Made by a program: the position numbers and the translations under genes. From contig CANMXJ010000005.1 in NCBI GenBank assembly GCA_947501805.1, positions 186,001 through 250,000 of the forward strand: a stretch of DNA of 64,000 bases. Direction: 5' to 3'. The notes beneath the pieces are model-generated. The model made no database searches. It was not told where the DNA came from and worked only from the letters and a program-made list of their open reading frames with translations. Source of the DNA: an uncultured Sulfitobacter sp. GTDB taxonomy: Bacteria > Pseudomonadota > Alphaproteobacteria > Rhodobacterales > Rhodobacteraceae. Position 1 is the first letter of the stretch; each line of letters begins with the position of its first letter. Shown here piece after piece: positions 63,190 through 64,000 of this stretch.

Positions 63190-64000
63190 ATGGCTCTCGA
63201 CACGACCATTGCGCAATACGATGCACCGGAAAAGGACCTTTACGAGGTTGGTGAAATGCCCCCGATGGGCCACGTGCCAAAGCAGATGTATGCTTGGGCG
63301 ATCCGGCGTGAACGTCACGGTAATCCGGACAAGGCGATGCAGCAGGAAGTCGTCGATGTGCCGGAATTGGACAGCCAGGATGTGCTTGTCCTCGTGATGG
63401 CCGCAGGCGTGAACTATAATGGTGTTTGGGCGTCTCTTGGCGAGCCGATCAGCCCTTTTGACGGGCACAAGCAACCCTATCACATTGCTGGTTCTGATGC
63501 GGCTGGCATCGTCTGGGCCGTTGGTGACAAGGTCAAGCGCTGGAAGGTCGGCGACGAGGTGGTGATCCACTGTAACCAGGACGATGGCGATGATGAGGAA
63601 TGTAACGGCGGTGATCCGATGTATTCCCCGACGCAGCGCATCTGGGGCTACGAAACACCGGACGGGTCATTCGCACAATTTACGAATGTGCAGTCACAAC
63701 AACTGATGCCGCGTCCCAAGCACCTGACATGGGAAGAGGCAGCCTGCTATACACTGACACTCGCCACGGCGTATCGCATGCTGTTTGGTCACGAGCCACA
63801 TGATTTGAAGCCGGGCCAGAATGTACTGGTCTGGGGGGCCTCCGGCGGTCTGGGGTCCTACGCGATCCAGTTGATCAATACGGCGGGCGCAAATGCCATT
63901 GGTGTGATTTCGGACGAAAGCAAACGTGATTTCGTGATGGATCTGGGTGCCAAAGGCGTTCTGAACCGCAAGGATTTCAATTGTTGGGGCCAGTTGCCAA
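63190..64000 (+). CDS. ccr: Crotonyl-CoA carboxylase/reductase (5' part)
   Basis: The first 270 residues of an enzyme of about 430, cut by the window end. Crotonyl-CoA carboxylase/reductase uses NADPH and CO2 to turn crotonyl-CoA into (2S)-ethylmalonyl-CoA, the key step of the ethylmalonyl-CoA pathway for acetyl-CoA assimilation without isocitrate lyase. Visible are LYEVGEMPPMGHVPKQMYAWAIRRERHGNP, the MDR-type GVNYNGVWASLGEPISPFDGHKQPYHIAGSDAAGIV, VHCNQDDGDD-like VIHCNQDDGDD and the NADPH loop VLVWGASGGLGSYAIQL. The insert QDDGDDEECNGGDPMYSPTQRIWGYETPDGSFAQF is characteristic. It lies close to ecm, as in Rhodobacter. Confidence 0.95.
   Translation, partial: MALDTTIAQYDAPEKDLYEVGEMPPMGHVPKQMYAWAIRRERHGNPDKAMQQEVVDVPELDSQDVLVLVMAAGVNYNGVWASLGEPISPFDGHKQPYHIAGSDAAGIVWAVGDKVKRWKVGDEVVIHCNQDDGDDEECNGGDPMYSPTQRIWGYETPDGSFAQFTNVQSQQLMPRPKHLTWEEAACYTLTLATAYRMLFGHEPHDLKPGQNVLVWGASGGLGSYAIQLINTAGANAIGVISDESKRDFVMDLGAKGVLNRKDFNCWGQLP

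Overview
The window looks like a chromosomal segment of a Roseobacter-clade or related Rhodobacterales alphaproteobacterium. The evidence is the conserved TCA-cycle/ethylmalonyl-CoA (EMC) pathway block: sdhCDAB, mdh, sucCD, sucAB, lpd, mesaconyl-CoA hydratase, a malyl-CoA lyase/thioesterase homologue, ethylmalonyl-CoA mutase and crotonyl-CoA carboxylase/reductase. Other pointers are the argH-lipoprotein-lysA-TIGR02302 run, a Hint-domain protein and an HvrA-type H-NS protein. All assignments come from reading protein motifs; no database search was run.

Layout. 0-2.5 kb: a secreted protein with four degenerate 'STE...GDLL...GLDA' repeats. 2.7-9.6 kb: an unusual accessory cluster. A leftward four-gene operon encodes a small subtilisin-propeptide-like protein, a subtilisin-like S8 protease with a Lys/Glu-rich tail, a degenerate ATP-grasp-like protein and an intact RimK-like ATP-grasp ligase. 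It is divergent from a 908-aa protein that fuses an SGNH hydrolase, a trypsin/V8-like protease and an endonuclease/exonuclease/phosphatase (EEP) domain, all with recognisable catalytic residues. I regard this as the best candidate for an undescribed system. 9.8-14.1 kb: an ABC-type exporter (ATPase, FtsX-fold permease, HlyD-like adaptor). 14.1-20.8 kb: an AidB-like acyl-CoA dehydrogenase, a decayed dienelactone hydrolase, a BadF-type sugar kinase, a MarR-like regulator and a Hint protein.

20.8-31.9 kb: mostly core genes, namely tlpA, argH, two tiny lipoproteins, DUF2834, lysA, a TIGR02302 protein, a plsC-ftsX-ftsE operon and a zinc-ribbon protein. 32-45.7 kb: a leftward metabolic block running from mcl2 and mch through sucC, secreted proteins, sucD, sucA and sucB to lpd. 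46-54 kb: mdh and sdhCDAB, with a lipoprotein and an FkbM methyltransferase inserted between sdhA and sdhB. 54-64 kb: an FAD dehydrogenase/DUF1989 pair, deoD, an H-NS-like protein, ecm, membrane and acyltransferase genes, and the 5' part of ccr, which runs off the window.

Regulation. The same composite element, two perfect TGTGATCACA palindromes 21 bp apart centre to centre, lies upstream of both sucC and sdhC. This suggests one factor controls both TCA operons. I saw no tRNA, rRNA, CRISPR array or intact insertion sequence.
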